This document shows positions 8,303-16,814 of a stretch of DNA of 64,000 nt, one piece after another; the stretch's first letter is position 1; the number at the start of each line of letters is the position of its first letter. Both the position numbers and the translations under genes were made by a program. The notes under the pieces were generated by a model that was not told the origin of the DNA, searched no databases, and saw only the letters and a list, made by a program, of their open reading frames with translations. Source of the DNA: Pantoea agglomerans NBRC 102470 (GTDB lineage: Bacteria > Pseudomonadota > Gammaproteobacteria > Enterobacterales > Enterobacteriaceae). The stretch is taken from NCBI RefSeq assembly GCF_001598475.1, contig NZ_BCZA01000003.1, forward strand, positions 62,001 through 126,000, in the 5' to 3' direction.

Positions 8303-10954
8303 ATGTTTAAGTTAAGCCTTATCGCGCTCACTCTGCTGGGCGCTGCAGCCACAGGCCACGCCAGCTCGTCAGCGCAGCAGGTGGTGAATCAGATCAGCCA
8401 GTTTGGCGTCACTTATCAGGTGAACGATAATCAGGCCGCCCTGCATGGCACCGACTGCGCCGCGCTGGGTGCCGACTATGCCGCCTGCAATCGCGCCACC
8501 ATTACCCTGACCAATAACGGCCCAGCCCTGACCGATAAACACTGGGCAATCTACATGAGCAACGTCCACCAGACGCTGCGGGTCGATAACGAACAGTTTA
8601 AAATGACCCATCTGGTCGGCGACCTGACCCGGCTGGAGCCGACTGAGAAGTTCACCGGCATTGGCGCGGGCGAATCGGTGCAGATTCCGATCGTTAACGA
8701 ATACTGGCAGCTGTTTGCCACGGATGTGATGCCGCGCTGGTATGTGACGTCCGGGCAGGCCACCCCCAAAATTATTGCCAGCACCGATCATGAAGATCCC
8801 AGCCAGTTTGTGTTGCCGCTAGGGGATAACTGGCGACGCAGTGCCGATGACCGGAATATCCTGATGCAACCCGCCAGCCGGTTTGATAAAAACAGCGATG
8901 TTGCCACCCTGCCCGCCTCCGCGCTGCGCGGTCAAATCACACCCACGCCGCTTGCGGTAAAACTGCGTCCGCAGGATGCCGATCTCAGCCGTGGCGTCAG
9001 TCTGTCTCTGACCGGGCTGACCCGTGAAACCGGTGAGGCGGTGAAGCAGCGTCTGACCCTGCTCGGCCTGAAAGAAGCGGCTGATGGATTTGCCATCAGG
9101 ACGCAGATCAAACCGGGTCACTTCAGCGGCAAACAGGCTAAACCGGGCGCATACGATCTGGATATCACCCCTCGCCGTGCCATCGTGGTGGGCTACGATG
9201 CTGCCGGTGCGTTCTATGGTCTGATGTCGATTCTCTCGCTGATCCCTACAGAAGGCGCGCCGCGTATTGCCACGCTGGAAGCCCATGACTCGCCCCGCTT
9301 TGCCTATCGCGGCGCGTTTCTCGACGTTGCCCGTAACTTTCACAGTAAACAGGCGGTCATGCGGCTGCTTGATCAGATGGCGGCCTGGAAGATGAACCGC
9401 TTCCACTTTCACCTCAGTGACGATGAGGGCTGGCGGATTGAGATTCCTGGCTTACCGGAACTGACTGACGTGGGGGCTAAGCGCTGCCATGACCTGAGCG
9501 AACAGCACTGCCTGCTGCCGCAGCTCGGTTCCGGTCCGTTCAGCGATAACAACGGCAGCGGCTATTTCAGTCGTGCCGACTACATCGAGATTGTGAAGTA
9601 TGCCCAGGCCCGTCACATCCAGGTGATCCCGGAAATCGATATGCCCGCCCATGCCCGTGCCGCCGTCATCGCCATGGAAGCACGCTATCAGCGGCTGATG
9701 AAGGAGGGAGAAGCTGAACAGGCCAGCGCGTATCGCCTGATCGATCCCACCGACGACTCCAATACTACCTCGGTGCAGCTCTATGACCGCACCAGCTATC
9801 TCAATCCCTGCATTGCGGGTTCACAGCGGTTTGTCGATAAAGTGATCGGTGAAGTTCAGGCGATGCACCGGGAAGCGGGACAGCCGCTCGGCGTCTGGCA
9901 TTTTGGCGGTGACGAAGCGAAGAATATCCGGCTGGGCGCTGGCTACTCGGATAAACGCGACCCTAAACCGGGCACCGGTCTGCGCGACTGGAGTAAAGAA
10001 GATCTGCCGTGGGCGAAATCGCAGGTTTGTCAGGCGCTGGTGAAGAGCGGCAAAGTGGACGATCTGGCGCACCTGCCGAGCTACTTTGCCCTGACCGTCA
10101 GTGACATTGTTAACCGGCACGGTATTGGCAAAATGCAGGCCTGGCAGGATGGTTTAAAACATGCCAAAGATTCAGCAGCCTTTGCCACACCGCGCGTCGC
10201 GGTCAACTTCTGGGACACCCTCTACTGGGGCGGTTTTGACACAGCCAGTGACTGGTCACAGAAAGGTTACGACGTGGTGATCTCCAGCCCCGACTATCTC
10301 TATCTGGATTTTCCATATGAAGTTAACCCGCTGGAACGCGGTTATTACTGGGGCACACGCTTCAACGACGAGCGCAAAATCTTTGGCTTCGCGCCGGACA
10401 ACCTGCCGCAGAATGCTGAAACCTCGGTGGATCGCGACGGCAACTTTTTCAGCGCCAAATCAGAGAAGCCCTGGAGCGGTGCTTACGGCATTTCGGCCCA
10501 GCTGTGGAGCGAAACGGTGCGCACTGATGCTCAAATGGAGCACATGATCTACCCTCGCCTGTTTGCAGTAGCGGAACGAAGCTGGCACCGCGCCAGCTGG
10601 GAGCAGGATTACAAGGCGGGTCAGGAGTATGCGGGGGGCAAAACCCATCTCGTCGATCAGCAGGCACGCCTTAATGACTGGCAGCGATTTGCCAATCTGC
10701 TGGGACAGCGGGAACTGGCGAAGCTGGATAAGGCGGGCATCGATTATCGCCTGCCGGTGCCGGGAGCCAGAATCGTTGATGGCATCCTGTCGATGAATGT
10801 GGCCTTACCGGGCGTTACGCTGGAGTACAGCCTGGACAAGGGCACAAACTGGCAGCGCTACGATGCCACCAGACCACCGCAGGTCAGCGGTACGGTGGCA
10901 ATTCGCTCGGTGAGCCGCGACGGGCAGCACACAAGCCGCGTTGAATCCCTGTAG
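8303..10954 (+). CDS. Beta-N-acetylhexosaminidase / chitobiase (GH20), exported
   Basis: 883 residues with an N-terminal signal peptide (about 1-20, AATGHA). The order is a carbohydrate-binding N-terminal chitobiase domain, a GH20b-like domain, the GH20 catalytic barrel with RGAFLDVARNFHS and FHFHLSDDEGWRIEIPGL, and a C-terminal Ig-like domain. The catalytic Asp-Glu pair sits in FGGDEA (about residues 537-538). It should split chitobiose and longer chito-oligosaccharides into N-acetylglucosamine in the periplasm. It probably forms an operon with the chiP-like porin just upstream, with no terminator in the 48-bp gap. An AAGGA-type site precedes the ATG. Confidence 0.92.
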   Translation: MFKLSLIALTLLGAAATGHASSSAQQVVNQISQFGVTYQVNDNQAALHGTDCAALGADYAACNRATITLTNNGPALTDKHWAIYMSNVHQTLRVDNEQFKMTHLVGDLTRLEPTEKFTGIGAGESVQIPIVNEYWQLFATDVMPRWYVTSGQATPKIIASTDHEDPSQFVLPLGDNWRRSADDRNILMQPASRFDKNSDVATLPASALRGQITPTPLAVKLRPQDADLSRGVSLSLTGLTRETGEAVKQRLTLLGLKEAADGFAIRTQIKPGHFSGKQAKPGAYDLDITPRRAIVVGYDAAGAFYGLMSILSLIPTEGAPRIATLEAHDSPRFAYRGAFLDVARNFHSKQAVMRLLDQMAAWKMNRFHFHLSDDEGWRIEIPGLPELTDVGAKRCHDLSEQHCLLPQLGSGPFSDNNGSGYFSRADYIEIVKYAQARHIQVIPEIDMPAHARAAVIAMEARYQRLMKEGEAEQASAYRLIDPTDDSNTTSVQLYDRTSYLNPCIAGSQRFVDKVIGEVQAMHREAGQPLGVWHFGGDEAKNIRLGAGYSDKRDPKPGTGLRDWSKEDLPWAKSQVCQALVKSGKVDDLAHLPSYFALTVSDIVNRHGIGKMQAWQDGLKHAKDSAAFATPRVAVNFWDTLYWGGFDTASDWSQKGYDVVISSPDYLYLDFPYEVNPLERGYYWGTRFNDERKIFGFAPDNLPQNAETSVDRDGNFFSAKSEKPWSGAYGISAQLWSETVRTDAQMEHMIYPRLFAVAERSWHRASWEQDYKAGQEYAGGKTHLVDQQARLNDWQRFANLLGQRELAKLDKAGIDYRLPVPGARIVDGILSMNVALPGVTLEYSLDKGTNWQRYDATRPPQVSGTVAIRSVSRDGQHTSRVESL

Positions 10955-10974
10955 AAAGCGAAGTGAGAACGGGC

Positions 10975-11310
10975 TGAGAAGCCAGCGTTTGAATATGAAA
11001 AAGGCCGACAGAAGTCTAATGGCAGTCAGTTAAGCGACAGGGGATAACGCAGTCTGGTGCCGGGCAGGGGCTGGCGGTCCTCGCGCCGCTGCGCGGTTCC
11101 TTCACTTCATTCGCCAGCCTGACGGACTGCCGGGGATGGCACATCCTGTGCCGCCCCGCCTTTCGCCCGCGTCCTGCGGGCTCTCCTGGCAGACTCATTC
11201 TGTTCAGCGCTGCGGATTACCTGCCCCTGCCCGGCCCCAGCCTGCTCTGAAACTTCAGTGTGTATTGTTAAAAAGGGCACGATAGTGAAGGCCTGAGCGC
11301 CGCTGTTGCT
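10975..11310. repeat. GC-rich structured intergenic element with 13-bp inverted ends
   Basis: The 454-bp gap after the hexosaminidase gene holds no convincing gene. GCCGGGCAGGGGC at 11059-11071 is repeated as a perfect inverted copy at 11223-11235. Between them lie further hairpins: GGCACA/TGTGCC at 11138-11152, bracketed by CGGGG/CCCCG, and GCCCGC/GCGGGC at 11165-11181. This resembles a palindromic repeat unit of the REP/BIME or MITE kind, but it does not match a family I can name. Confidence 0.55.
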
Positions 11311-11321
11311 CGCTCGCCCAG

Positions 11322-11352
11322 AAAAAAAGCTGCCACGTTTGACCGTGGCAGC
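11322..11352 (-). terminator. Intrinsic terminator of the MscS-type channel gene
   Basis: On the minus strand the stem GCTGCCACGG/CGTGGCAGC is followed by a run of seven T (the A-run at 11322-11328). It lies about 55 bp past the stop codon of the gene at 11409-13856. Confidence 0.85.
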
Positions 11353-11408
11353 CTTTACAAATCTGATCTTAACTGATCAGCATTAGACAGCAGTCGGCCC
11401 TTTCACAC

Positions 11409-13856
11409 CTAAACCAGCTTCTCTTCGGGGACCGGCTCCGCACCCGCCATCTGCTGACGGCGCTCGATAATCATGGTTTGCGGTGTGGAGAGCAGGATGC
11501 CCTCTTTACGCAGACGCGTCAGAATATCGAACAGCAGATCGCTCTTCGCCCCTGCGATCTGGCGCTGACCCGCCACGTTACCGGTGACGCTCAGTATAAT
11601 TCCCTGCTGAGTCAGATCTTTAAACGAAACGGATGGCTCTGGCGTCTCCAGAATGCGTTCATTTTCGTTGTAGACCTCCAGCAGAATATCGCGCACTTTC
11701 GCCGGATCGATGTCGAGCGGGAACGTCAGCGTAATCGTGACCACCCCCTGCGCATTACCCATGGTGGCATTTCGCACGTTCTGCGAGATAAACTGCGAGT
11801 TCGGCACAATCACCGTGGATTTATCGCCCAGCTGGATCTCGGTGGCGCGCACGTTAATCCGGCGGATATCCCCTTCGATACCGCTGATGCTCACCAGATC
11901 GCCAACCTTCACTGGCCGCTCGGTCAACAGAATCAGCCCCGAGATAAAGTTCTTCACAATCTCCTGTAAGCCAAAACCGATACCTACCGACAAGGCACTG
12001 ACGATCCAGGCCAGCTTATTCCATTGCAGACCCATGATCGACAACGTCAGCAGGATGACCAGTACATAACCGATGTTGCTGAACAGCGTCACCAGCGACA
12101 CCCGCATGCCCACATCCATGGTGGTTTTCGGCAGGAAATCAGTGTCGAGCCAGCGGCGCACCGTTCGCAGCACATAGATGCCGACGATCAGGCAGATAAT
12201 CGCATTCACCATATGCGCCGGGACGATATTCAGGGATTCAAGCCCTTTACCGCCCCAGAACTCAATCACTTTTTGCAGCAGTTCAATCGGCGTTGAAGAG
12301 GCAAAGGTCCCGTTGACCAGCGCCAGCGCCACAACCAGCACCAGGAAGGTTTTACCGATGGCCGTCAGCAACGTAGCCGTTTGCTGCAGATGACGCTCAT
12401 TGATGTTAAGCGAACTCTGAATGCGGCGACCGGTTGCGTTACTGGTCGAGAACAGGCTCTCACAGCCATCGTTGAGCAGATGACTGAGGAAGTAGAACGA
12501 ACCAAACAGCAGGCCGCACCAGATCACTTCATAACTCAGAAAGCGCGCCAGCGTGACGTAACCGATGAGCAGCGACACCAGAATGGCGATGCCGGTCAGC
12601 GTCAGGCCCATCTGGATCAGTCCGACCAGCGTAGAACGGGCCTCCGGTGGTGTGCCCGCCTGTGTCATACGGCGACGAACCCGGTTGGTGCGCATGCTGA
12701 TCGCCAGCGCGGTAGTACCAATCAGCAGTGCCGTCAGCCCGTTGGCAAAAATGGTGGTATTCAGGCTGGTGCCGACGCTGTAGTTAAACGCTTCGACCGT
12801 CTGGAAGATAAAGACCAGCACGGCGGTAATCGGTGGAAACGGTTTTAACGCCATCGCCACTTCATTGGAGATGGTCGGTAAACGCCAGCTGGGTCGACGG
12901 GTAGAGAGGAAAGCGCGTCCCAGTCCGGCAATCAGGCCACAAAAGACACTGAGCCGAACCAGTTGATCCACAAAGTCCTGAACGTTTTCAGAAACCTCAT
13001 CACGGCGGGTAAAGGCCAGGGCGATAAAGTTAAAGGTGAGGACGACAGCCACCAGGGTGGTCAGGGCTATCGCTGCCGCCAGGAAACTGCGGCGCAGCTT
13101 CCCTTCCGGCAGTTTGTGAATGCTAATCCAGGCCAGAAACTCTTCGCTGTAACGACGGCCAGCCGTCATCACCAGCATCGCAGCCAGCAGCCAGAAGACA
13201 CTGCCCACGCGCCAGCCCGGCTCCCATGAAAGTGCCGCAGTGTCCTGCAACTCCTGCAGGAATTCACCGATTTTCTCGCCATCCAGATCCTGACTATTGA
13301 GCAGCGGTGACCAGAAGCGCGGCCCCAGAATGGTGCCGGAGTTCAGCGCCAGCTGGCTTTTCAGCTGATCGCGGCGCAGGTTAACAATCTGCGAGGAGAG
13401 CATCAGCGCGCCATTTTTAATGCCTTCGGCCTGTTTGATCTGGTCGTCGAGTTTGCTTTTCTGACTCTCCAGCGCGTTACGCTTGCGCGTCACTTCCGAC
13501 GTCTCTTTTACGCCGCTGTCGGCTTTAGGTGCCGGCCCCAGAACCTGCAACTGGGCTTCCAGTTGCTGGCGATCGGGGAGCAGCGCCTGGCCCAGCGTGT
13601 CGGCACTGCCTGAGAGCTCAAGCGCCATTTCATTCAGCTGAGTCAGCTTGTTTTCGCCAGCATCAACGGAGACCTGACTTTTGATTTTATCGAGGATCTT
13701 CTGCATTTTCGGCAGTTCAACCGCAGCATTCAGCTTCGGCGGAGCATCCTGTTCCTGAGCAGCACTGGCCTTATCATCCGCGGCCAGCGTCAGCGCCGGG
13801 GCAAATGCCACCAGCGCCAGCATTAACAATGCAAAAAAGGATCGTAGCTTAAACAT
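11409..13856 (-). CDS. MscS-family mechanosensitive channel with large N-terminal periplasmic region (DUF3772-type)
   Basis: 815 residues from the ATG at 13856, chosen because a signal peptide (MFKLRSFFALLMLALVAFAPALTLA) follows directly; the frame extends 24 codons further. Residues 30-210 are charged and helical, probably periplasmic and partly coiled coil, and resemble the DUF3772 region found on some MscS relatives. About eight to ten membrane segments follow. The MscS core shows LSVGIGFGLQEIVKNFISGLILLTERPVKVGDLV and the beta-domain segment TVIVPNSQFISQNVRN (about residues 640-720). It should open under membrane tension to release solutes. It is not the E. coli MscK, MscM or YbiO orthologue by length or N-terminus. 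It stands alone with its own terminator. Confidence 0.85.
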   Translation of the reverse strand: MFKLRSFFALLMLALVAFAPALTLAADDKASAAQEQDAPPKLNAAVELPKMQKILDKIKSQVSVDAGENKLTQLNEMALELSGSADTLGQALLPDRQQLEAQLQVLGPAPKADSGVKETSEVTRKRNALESQKSKLDDQIKQAEGIKNGALMLSSQIVNLRRDQLKSQLALNSGTILGPRFWSPLLNSQDLDGEKIGEFLQELQDTAALSWEPGWRVGSVFWLLAAMLVMTAGRRYSEEFLAWISIHKLPEGKLRRSFLAAAIALTTLVAVVLTFNFIALAFTRRDEVSENVQDFVDQLVRLSVFCGLIAGLGRAFLSTRRPSWRLPTISNEVAMALKPFPPITAVLVFIFQTVEAFNYSVGTSLNTTIFANGLTALLIGTTALAISMRTNRVRRRMTQAGTPPEARSTLVGLIQMGLTLTGIAILVSLLIGYVTLARFLSYEVIWCGLLFGSFYFLSHLLNDGCESLFSTSNATGRRIQSSLNINERHLQQTATLLTAIGKTFLVLVVALALVNGTFASSTPIELLQKVIEFWGGKGLESLNIVPAHMVNAIICLIVGIYVLRTVRRWLDTDFLPKTTMDVGMRVSLVTLFSNIGYVLVILLTLSIMGLQWNKLAWIVSALSVGIGFGLQEIVKNFISGLILLTERPVKVGDLVSISGIEGDIRRINVRATEIQLGDKSTVIVPNSQFISQNVRNATMGNAQGVVTITLTFPLDIDPAKVRDILLEVYNENERILETPEPSVSFKDLTQQGIILSVTGNVAGQRQIAGAKSDLLFDILTRLRKEGILLSTPQTMIIERRQQMAGAEPVPEEKLV

Positions 13857-14082
13857 ATGAGTAAGATTCCGGCAGCTTAAATCAGGCGATCGTCCCTCGC
13901 CAGTCGCGCGTAGTGTAGGGCTTTGCAAGGGATGGCAATATAGGAATAACGGGCATTTTTCGGGCTAATTCGGTGCAGACAGAGGCGTGAAAATCGCTGT
14001 ACGCCTCTGCCTGCACCATCCCGGATACCCGCTCAGCCTGCAGATAATGCCAGTGTCCGCAGCGCGTCACACCGGCTGTTTT

Positions 14083-15030
14083 CTACTCAACGTCGGCGCT
14101 GCTGGCCCCATTACTGGCAACCTGGCCCGATTTCTGTTTTTTATATGCCAGCGCGGCGGCCGGCACCGGAGCCGCTTTACCGGTCTCAATCCAGCTGCGC
14201 AGACGGTTAGCGTCGGCGAAGTGGGTATATTTGCCAAAGGCATCCAGCACCACCAGCGCCACCGGACGATTATTAATCATGGTGCGCATCACCAGGCAGT
14301 GGCCCGCCTCATCGGTGTAACCGGTTTTAGTCAGCTGAATATGCCAGTCATCTTTATAGACCAGATGGTTGGTGTTGCGGAACGGCAGCGCATAGCTCGG
14401 ATGGGCAAACACCGCCGTCTCCTCTTTAGTGGTGCTGAGCGCGCCAAGCAGCGGATATTCCCGCGTAGCTTTGAGTAATTTAACCAGATCCTGCGCGCTG
14501 GAGACGTTTTGCGTCGACAGGCCGGTTGGCTCCACATAGCGGGTCTGTTTCATGCCCAGTGACCGCGCTTTCGCGTTCATCGCCCGGATAAAGGCGTTAT
14601 AGCCGCCCGGATAAGCATGGGCCAGACTGGCGGCGGCGCGGTTTTCCGAGGACATCAGCGCCAGCAGCAGCATATTCCGGCGGCTGATCTGGCTATTGAG
14701 CTTAACGCGTGAGAAGACACCCCGCATTTCCGGCGTCTGGCTGACATCGACAGTTATCATCTCGTTCATCGGCAGATGCGCATCCAGCACCACCATAGCA
14801 GTCATCAGCTTGGTGATGGAGGCAATGGGCCTGACCCGGTCAGGGTGGCTGGAAAACAGCACTTTATTGGTCGTGAGATCGACAATCATCGCACTGCCAG
14901 AGGCGATCTGCGGCTGAGCAATCGGCGCCAGTTGCGACAGCGACGTCGTCGCCTGCGCCGGAAGTGAAACAATCTGCCCTGAAACGAGCAGCGCCAGCGA
15001 AAGCAGGGTGGAACGAATTTTTGCAGGCAT
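14083..15030 (-). CDS. pbpG: D-alanyl-D-alanine endopeptidase PbpG (PBP7)
   Basis: 315 residues with a signal peptide ending near LPAQA (residue 27). Penicillin-binding motifs are intact: SITK (residues 71-74, catalytic Ser71), SEN (128-130) and KTG (235-237). PBP7 cleaves D-Ala-meso-DAP cross-links in peptidoglycan from the periplasm. The C-terminal tail is low in complexity (Gly, Ala, Ser). Order pbpG-yohC-yohD is as in E. coli, with pbpG and yohC both on the minus strand and separated by a terminator. Confidence 0.95.
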   Translation of the reverse strand: MPAKIRSTLLSLALLVSGQIVSLPAQATTSLSQLAPIAQPQIASGSAMIVDLTTNKVLFSSHPDRVRPIASITKLMTAMVVLDAHLPMNEMITVDVSQTPEMRGVFSRVKLNSQISRRNMLLLALMSSENRAAASLAHAYPGGYNAFIRAMNAKARSLGMKQTRYVEPTGLSTQNVSSAQDLVKLLKATREYPLLGALSTTKEETAVFAHPSYALPFRNTNHLVYKDDWHIQLTKTGYTDEAGHCLVMRTMINNRPVALVVLDAFGKYTHFADANRLRSWIETGKAAPVPAAALAYKKQKSGQVASNGASSADVE

Positions 15031-15168
15031 CGTAGAAAAAACCCGGTTATGAATATGTACTGTGTCAGACCGACACAGGCCGCCCGCTTCAGTGAGGTCA
15101 GAGCGCGGGCTGGCGGCGATATCATACCCGTAAGGTTAAGAAATTTCCTGGTGAGAGTGTTTCCGGGC

Positions 15169-15201
15169 GTAAAAAGAGAACTGCCGCCAGAGCGGCGGCA
15201 G
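15169..15201 (-). terminator. Intrinsic terminator of yohC
   Basis: On the minus strand CTGCCGCC, a 5-nt loop and GGCGGCAG are followed by TTCTCTTTTT, 8 bp after the yohC stop codon. This separates yohC from pbpG. Confidence 0.8.
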
Positions 15202-15208
15202 CGGTCGG

Positions 15209-15796
15209 TCAGAACAGATGCGGTCCATATCCCCACAGCACCACGGTTAATGCCAGTAATACTTCAAATACCAGCACGCCGATGGCCAGCGTTGAACCGG
15301 AAAAGCGCAGACTCTCTTCACGGTCGATATTAAGAAACAGTGGAATGCCGATATAGAGCAGATAACCGGTGTAGAGCAGCGCCAGCGCGCCCGCCAGCAC
15401 GCAGAGCCAGACCAGCGGATAGAGCGCCACCAGCCCGCTGAGAAACAGCGGCGTGGCCACATAGCCCGCAAACACCGTACAGCGCTGTACGCCGGGGCGC
15501 TGCGGATAATCACGTGCCATCCAGTGAATCACGCGTCCCATTACCGCGACGCCACCCAGAATAATCAGATAGAACAGAATGCCAAGCCCAATCCCGGTCA
15601 ACAGGTTGAGTTGCACATATTGCCCCTCGCCCAGATTCCAGCCCAGCTGAGTTGTGCCGATAAAGGCGCAGATCACCGGAATCGCCGCCATCAGCAGAAC
15701 ATGGTGGGTGTAATGGTGCGATACGCTCTCATTCTCTTGCTTGATATGACGCATTTCCTGATTCGGATGCGCCAGCAGACCCCAGACATGATTCAT
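15209..15796 (-). CDS. yohC: YohC, Yip1-family inner-membrane protein
   Basis: 195 residues from the ATG at 15796, preceded by an AGGAG site; the frame opens 39 codons upstream. A polar N-terminus of about 30 residues (MNHVWGLLAHPNQEM) is followed by five hydrophobic segments, matching E. coli YohC and the Yip1 domain fold. Its role is not known. Position between pbpG and yohD is conserved with E. coli. Confidence 0.9.
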   Translation of the reverse strand: MNHVWGLLAHPNQEMRHIKQENESVSHHYTHHVLLMAAIPVICAFIGTTQLGWNLGEGQYVQLNLLTGIGLGILFYLIILGGVAVMGRVIHWMARDYPQRPGVQRCTVFAGYVATPLFLSGLVALYPLVWLCVLAGALALLYTGYLLYIGIPLFLNIDREESLRFSGSTLAIGVLVFEVLLALTVVLWGYGPHLF

Positions 15797-16001
15797 AGAT
15801 TCACTCCTCTGATGCAGTGGGCCGCCCGATGATGCATCCGTCTTTGGGGGCAGCGTCCTCTCAAGTATAAACGGCAGCGAAACTTTCGTGGTGATCGGAC
15901 AAAAAAACAGCATAAATAAACGGACCCATGAGGCACGGGCGGAAGCGAAGCCAAATCGCGTATAGACTTGAAGAAACAGTCACTGAACAGGGAGGGTCAT
16001 T

Positions 16002-16583
16002 TTGCATCTGGATATCAACGCATTAATTACGCAGTACGGTTATCTGGCACTTTTTATTGGCTGTATCGCCGAGGGGGAAACATTTACGTTGCTGGGCGGC
16101 GTCGCCGCGCATGAAGGGCTGCTGCATTATGTGGGGGTGGTGCTGGCCGCGATGGGTGGCGGTATTGTCGGCGATCAACTGCTCTACTGGGTCGGTCGCC
16201 GCTGGGGCACGCAGATCCTGCACCGCTTTAAAAAGCATCAGGATAAAGTGGTCAAGGCGAACCGCCTGATTAAACGCCGTCCCAGCCTGTTTGTGATTGG
16301 CGTGCGCTTTATGTATGGTTTTCGACTGATTGGCCCAATCATCATCGGGGCCAGCCGCCTTAATCCGATGAAATTTTTTATTCTTAACGTCATCGGGGCG
16401 GCCATCTGGGCGCTGATCTTTGTCACCCTGGGCTATTTTGCGGGCGGCATCATCGCGCCATGGCTGCATAAACTCGACCAGCATCTGAAGCATCTGCTGT
16501 GGCTGGTCGGCGCAGTGGTATTCGCCTTTGCGCTGCGCTGGGTGATCCGCCGCTGGCACAATCGTCGTGCCGATCAGGAATAA
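16002..16583 (+). CDS. yohD: YohD, DedA-family inner-membrane protein
   Basis: 193 residues. The start is a TTG at 16002, 5 nt after a strong GGAGGG site (15991-15996); no ATG is available before the conserved N-terminus. DedA hallmarks are visible: GYLALFIGCIAEGETFTLLGG, a Gly-rich GGGIVGDQLLYWVGRRWG block and the amphipathic RFMYGFRLIGPIIIGASR helix (about residues 102-120), with four to five membrane segments. DedA proteins are linked to lipid-carrier recycling and membrane homeostasis. Divergent from yohC as in E. coli. Confidence 0.92.
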   Translation: MHLDINALITQYGYLALFIGCIAEGETFTLLGGVAAHEGLLHYVGVVLAAMGGGIVGDQLLYWVGRRWGTQILHRFKKHQDKVVKANRLIKRRPSLFVIGVRFMYGFRLIGPIIIGASRLNPMKFFILNVIGAAIWALIFVTLGYFAGGIIAPWLHKLDQHLKHLLWLVGAVVFAFALRWVIRRWHNRRADQE

Positions 16584-16609
16584 ATGAACCACGGATTCGC
16601 CAGCAGACG

Positions 16610-16675
16610 CCACCGGCTATGAGAGTGAGCTGACCGGTGGTACAGGTCGCCGACGCTGAGTAGCGCCTGGCGACC
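16610..16675. repeat. Two consecutive hairpins after yohD
   Basis: CCACCGG (16610-16616) pairs with CCGGTGG (16634-16640), and GGTCGCC (16645-16651) with GGCGACC (16669-16675). There is no T-run, so termination is uncertain. They separate yohD from the GH15 gene. Confidence 0.45.
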
Positions 16676-16814
16676 CTGCTGACGATTTCCCATGTCTCAC
16701 CCGCCCTCACCCCTTCCCTGCCTCATTCAACCGTACGTTAACCATCTGTGCCCAAACGAAGCCGCATCAGATGGCTCAGCTATAGTTAGGATGGACACTG
16801 ACAGGGAGATGAGG

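Noticed and set aside
11016..11198. 60-codon open frame on the minus strand in the GC-rich element
   Set aside because: It lies within the palindromic structure, with no ribosome binding site or homology that I can recognise.
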